A DNA stretch of 64,000 nt from AP-15 sp963700195. Lineage in GTDB: Bacteria > Pseudomonadota > Alphaproteobacteria > ATCC43930 > CGMCC-115725. The notes below the pieces were generated by a model that saw nothing but the letters and a program-made list of their open reading frames with translations, was not told where the DNA came from and ran no database searches. The DNA is taken from NCBI GenBank assembly GCA_963700195.1, contig CAVOWQ010000008.1:1-64000 (forward strand), read 5' to 3'. Position 1 is the first letter of the stretch, and every line of letters begins with the position of its first letter. Below are positions 61,542-64,000 of the stretch, piece after piece. The position numbers were made by a program, and so were the translations under genes.

Positions 61542-63320
61542 TCACATCTCCTGCGCCGGCTCGACCCCGAACACGGCGAGGCCCGAAGCGATGACGAGCG
61601 CGACGCCGCGCACCAGAGCTAGGCGCGCGCGGGTCAACTCGGCGTCGGAGGCGAGGATAAAACGCAAAGTCGCCTCGTCCTTGCCCTTGTTCCACAGCAT
61701 ATGGAACTGCGCGGCGACTTCCTGGAGATAGAAGGCGATGCGGTGCGGCTCGTGCGCCTCGGCGGCAGCCTCGACCAGTCGCGGCCACCCTGCGAGCTGG
61801 CGAATCAGAGCGATCTCGGATGGGTCGGAAAGCCTCTCTAGCGGTGCCTCGCCAAGTGCCGCGTCGGAAAGATCGTCCTCGGGGAATTGCTCGGCGGCGT
61901 GCCGCATTACCGAGGCGGCGCGGGCGTGGGCGTATTGTACATAGAAGACCGGGTTGTCCTTCGATTGCTCGGTTACCTTGGCGAAATCGAAGTCGAGCGT
62001 CTGATCGTTCCGCCGGGTCAACATGATGAAGCGGAACACGTCCTTGCCGACTGCGTCGATGACTTCGCGCAATGTGACGAAGGTCCCGGCGCGCTTCGAC
62101 ATGCGTACCGGCGCGCCCTTGTCGAACAGATTCACCAGCTGGCAGATCTTGACGTCCAGCGCCGCAGCGCCGTTGGTTATCGCCTGGATCGCGGCCTGCA
62201 GGCGCTTTACATAGCCGCTGTGATCCGCCCCCCAGACATCGATCATTTTGTCGAAGCCGCGTTGCACCTTGTCACGATGATAGGCGATGTCGGCGGCGAA
62301 ATACGTCCACGAACCGTCTGATTTTTTGAGCGGCCGATCGACTTCGTCGCCGAAGGATGTCGCGCGGAACAGGGTCTGTGGACGCGGCTCCCAATCATCC
62401 GGAAGCTTGCCCTTGGGGGGGTCGAGTATCCCCGTGTAGACGAGTTCGCGCTCGGCCAGAACCCGAACGCAGTCGTCTATCGCCGCGCGCTCGGTCAGGC
62501 TGCGCTCTGAGACGAACAGATCGTGATAGACGCCGAGCAAGGTCAGGTCCTCGCGGATCAGCCGCAGCATCTGTTCAACGGCAAAATCCCGGATGGGTAC
62601 CAGCCATTCCGCCTCAGGCCGGCCGAGCCATTTTCGTCTGTCGCGCTCGGCGAGCGCGCGACCGGCGTCTGCGAGGTATTCGCCGGGGTACAAGCCCTCG
62701 GGAATGGGTCCGATCGCTTCCCCCAGAGCCTCGCGGTATCGAAGGTAGGTCGATCGCGCGAGGACATCGACCTGGGCGCCGGCATCGTTGATGTAGTACT
62801 CGCGCTGCACGTTGAACCCGGCCTTTGAAAGCAGCCCGGCCAGCGCGTCCCCGACCACTGCGCCGCGGCCGTGCCCGACATGCATTGGGCCCGTCGGATT
62901 GGCCGACACGAACTCGACATTCACAGGTTCGCCGTTTCCAACCGCCGAATCGCCGAACCCCGTGCCGGCACGCAGGACGGCGCGGAGCTGCGCGTGCCAG
63001 ACCTCGGGAGCCAGCGTGATATTGATGAAGCCCGGCTTCGCCGGAGTAACCGTGAATCCGCAGCCATGATAGTCCCCAGTCACGAGCTGGCGTCCGGCGA
63101 GAGCGGCGGCGATTCGCTCCGCGAGAGCCATCGGGTTTTCTTTGACCGCCCCGGCGAGCACCATTGCCGCGTTGGTCGACAGATCGCCATGTGCGGGATC
63201 ACGCGGCAGCTCGACCGCGACGCGTTTCAAATCAAGGGGGTGCGGCAACCCGCCGTTCGCCGCGAGTTCATCCAGCGCCGCCAGCACCAAGCAGCGAAAA
63301 TCGGCGAAAATGTTGCACAT
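61542..63320 (-). CDS. argS: Arginyl-tRNA synthetase
   Basis: A 592-residue class I synthetase. The N-terminal add-1 domain covers about 1-115. The HIGH-type motif is ANPTGPMHVGHGRGAVVGDA (about 138-157) and the KMSKS-type loop is PVRMSKRAGTFVTLREV (about 390-406). The DALR anticodon-binding domain (about 460-592) closes with ASGLAVFGVEPAQEM. No frameshift. Stop 2 bases before the SPOR ATG. Confidence 0.96.
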   Translation of the reverse strand: MCNIFADFRCLVLAALDELAANGGLPHPLDLKRVAVELPRDPAHGDLSTNAAMVLAGAVKENPMALAERIAAALAGRQLVTGDYHGCGFTVTPAKPGFINITLAPEVWHAQLRAVLRAGTGFGDSAVGNGEPVNVEFVSANPTGPMHVGHGRGAVVGDALAGLLSKAGFNVQREYYINDAGAQVDVLARSTYLRYREALGEAIGPIPEGLYPGEYLADAGRALAERDRRKWLGRPEAEWLVPIRDFAVEQMLRLIREDLTLLGVYHDLFVSERSLTERAAIDDCVRVLAERELVYTGILDPPKGKLPDDWEPRPQTLFRATSFGDEVDRPLKKSDGSWTYFAADIAYHRDKVQRGFDKMIDVWGADHSGYVKRLQAAIQAITNGAAALDVKICQLVNLFDKGAPVRMSKRAGTFVTLREVIDAVGKDVFRFIMLTRRNDQTLDFDFAKVTEQSKDNPVFYVQYAHARAASVMRHAAEQFPEDDLSDAALGEAPLERLSDPSEIALIRQLAGWPRLVEAAAEAHEPHRIAFYLQEVAAQFHMLWNKGKDEATLRFILASDAELTRARLALVRGVALVIASGLAVFGVEPAQEM

Positions 63321-63350
63321 CAGCCGACGCGAGGCGGTGAGAAGTCGAGT

Positions 63351-63605
63351 TCAGACAAGGTCGGGCAACGGTACTTCAATGCGACGCCCGGCGATTTCAT
63401 CAACAAGTACGAAGTGGCCGTCATCCGAGGCTCGGAGCTGCGCGTTGGCGTTGAGAAGCTCGATGCCGTAGACGGTTCCGTCCGCTGCAATATCGACGTT
63501 GACCTCGTCACTTAGCCGTACTGTTTCCACTTGGGTTCCAGCCGGCTCGCGTAGCCGGAGATAGGCAATATTTCGGCGAGGATCGTAACTGAGCTGCACT
63601 CTCAA
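63351..63605 (-). CDS. DUF2283 protein
   Basis: An 84-residue DUF2283 protein. Family features are YDPRRNIAYLRLREP (about 7-21), SDEVNVDIAADGTVYGIELL (about 32-51) and a C-terminal segment. It is mostly beta strand. The function is unknown. It is encoded 32 bases after a DUF4258 gene, a pairing seen in many genomes and reminiscent of toxin-antitoxin modules. Confidence 0.85.
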   Translation of the reverse strand: MRVQLSYDPRRNIAYLRLREPAGTQVETVRLSDEVNVDIAADGTVYGIELLNANAQLRASDDGHFVLVDEIAGRRIEVPLPDLV

Positions 63606-63637
63606 GGCCTCCGGGGCTTCTCAAAAATATTTGGCGA

Positions 63638-63868
63638 TCACGCTGATAACCAGCCAGTCACCGTCTCCCATGTTGCGAGCACTTCGACCTGCTTCATATG
63701 GTATCGGCGACCTCGCCAAAGAGACCCGAAGGAAAAATTGCGTCGGAAGCCGTCGCGCCCGAACTTCGCTGGAAACCGCTCACCTTCCCGAATTGTCGCG
63801 GCAACCTCGGCTTCACTTACTCCCCGCTCGAGCATCCGAGCTACCGCGTGAGAATGCAGTTTAACCAG
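63638..63868 (-). CDS. DUF4258 protein
   Basis: A short protein, 65 residues from the ATG at 63835 or about 76 from a CTG at 63868. The longer form adds LVKLHSHAVARMLERGVSEA, which carries the family's N-terminal His and so seems more likely, although CTG starts are rare. The rest shows EVAATIREGERFPAKFGRDG and RRYHMKQVEVLATWETVTGW. DUF4258 proteins look like small RelE/BrnT-type toxins. With the DUF2283 gene it sits between argS and dgt, which are normally adjacent. Confidence 0.75.
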   Translation of the reverse strand: MVKLHSHAVARMLERGVSEAEVAATIREGERFPAKFGRDGFRRNFSFGSLWRGRRYHMKQVEVLATWETVTGWLSA

Positions 63869-63871
63869 CGA

Positions 63872-64000
63872 TCACGTCCGGGCGTAGGTGTCGAACAGCC
63901 GGTGGTGTTCGTCGAGCGCGAAACGGTCGGTCATCCCGGCGAGGTAGTCGGCGGCGACCCGCGCGGTCGTGGGTTCGTCCGGGCCAGCCGCGAGATCGCG
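63872..64000 (-). CDS. dgt: dGTPase, 3' end only
   Basis: The last 42 codons of a deoxyguanosinetriphosphate triphosphohydrolase-like protein, reading AADYLAGMTDRFALDEHHRL and FDTYART before TGA. This end matches the alphaproteobacterial Dgt family, which usually lies directly upstream of argS. The 5' part, with the HD domain, is outside the window. Confidence 0.85.
   Translation of the reverse strand, partial: RDLAAGPDEPTTARVAADYLAGMTDRFALDEHHRLFDTYART

Noticed and set aside
1..64000. CRISPR arrays, tRNA or rRNA genes, insertion sequences, prophage
   Set aside because: No regularly spaced repeats, no cloverleaf with a TTCGA arm, no transposase, integrase or phage gene was found by eye. A dedicated tRNA and repeat scan could still find a small one.

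Overview
The window is high-GC DNA from an alphaproteobacterium. The best evidence is the right end (43-64 kb), which carries the housekeeping row typical of that class: argS, SPOR protein, nagZ, M50 protease, scpA, scpB, tatB, tatC, serS, surE, pcm, LysM/M23 protein, DUF815 ATPase, yajC, secD, secF, and homologues of the mitochondrial complex I assembly factors NDUFAF3 and NDUFAF6. The F1-ATPase zeta subunit at 4.7 kb and several palindromic repeat families familiar from Rhizobiales and Rhodospirillales genomes agree with this. The genus cannot be told from the sequence. No rRNA, tRNA, CRISPR, insertion sequence or prophage is visible.

Layout. 0-1.6 kb: an AT-rich start, then decayed pieces of a type I secretion adaptor gene (hlyD) and a branched-chain amino acid binding protein gene (livK type). 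1.6-6.3 kb: hybrid sensor kinase, purS, NRDE protein, ATPase zeta subunit and an RhlE-type helicase. 6.7-13.8 kb: a catabolic block with a TauD-type dioxygenase, a class III CoA-transferase, a three-subunit molybdenum hydroxylase and a two-domain DUF427 protein. 13.8-17.3 kb: TetR regulator divergent from an EmrAB-type efflux operon, with a clear operator between them. 17.3-22.4 kb: a frameshifted SAM/cyclase/ATPase/TPR gene lying between a broken 3' copy of nudC and the intact nudC. 22.6-27.3 kb: gst, DGPF protein and ECF42-like sigma factor operon, then a second hybrid sensor kinase. 27.4-37.7 kb: dienelactone hydrolase, LLM flavin monooxygenase, GMC oxidoreductase, MaoC protein, phosphoesterase, crotonase, a second CoA-transferase, amidohydrolase, cyclase/TPR protein and DUF1330. 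37.7-43.1 kb: a one-direction acyl-CoA operon with two dehydrogenases, an ADP-forming acyl-CoA synthetase and a crotonase. 43-46 kb: NDUFAF6 homologue, sodB and small envelope proteins. 46-64 kb: secretion, chromosome segregation and translation genes, ending in the 3' part of dgt.

Two features run through the whole window. First, many genes carry single-base frameshifts, including serS and scpB, which should not be lost together. Most are therefore probably base-calling or assembly indels, although the cyclase, hlyD, livK, nudC-copy and GFA remnants look like true decay. Second, GC-rich hairpin repeats are scattered between genes, and three copies lie inside reading frames, where they appear to add peptide segments to EmrB, a cyclase and YajC.

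I saw no clearly new multi-gene system. The observations most worth checking are the in-frame repeat insertions, the missing tatA, the broken-up sec/NDUFAF3/NDUFAF6 neighbourhood, the ArsR-rhodanese/methyltransferase pair with its palindromic operator, and two crotonase-fold enzymes that lack both catalytic glutamates.
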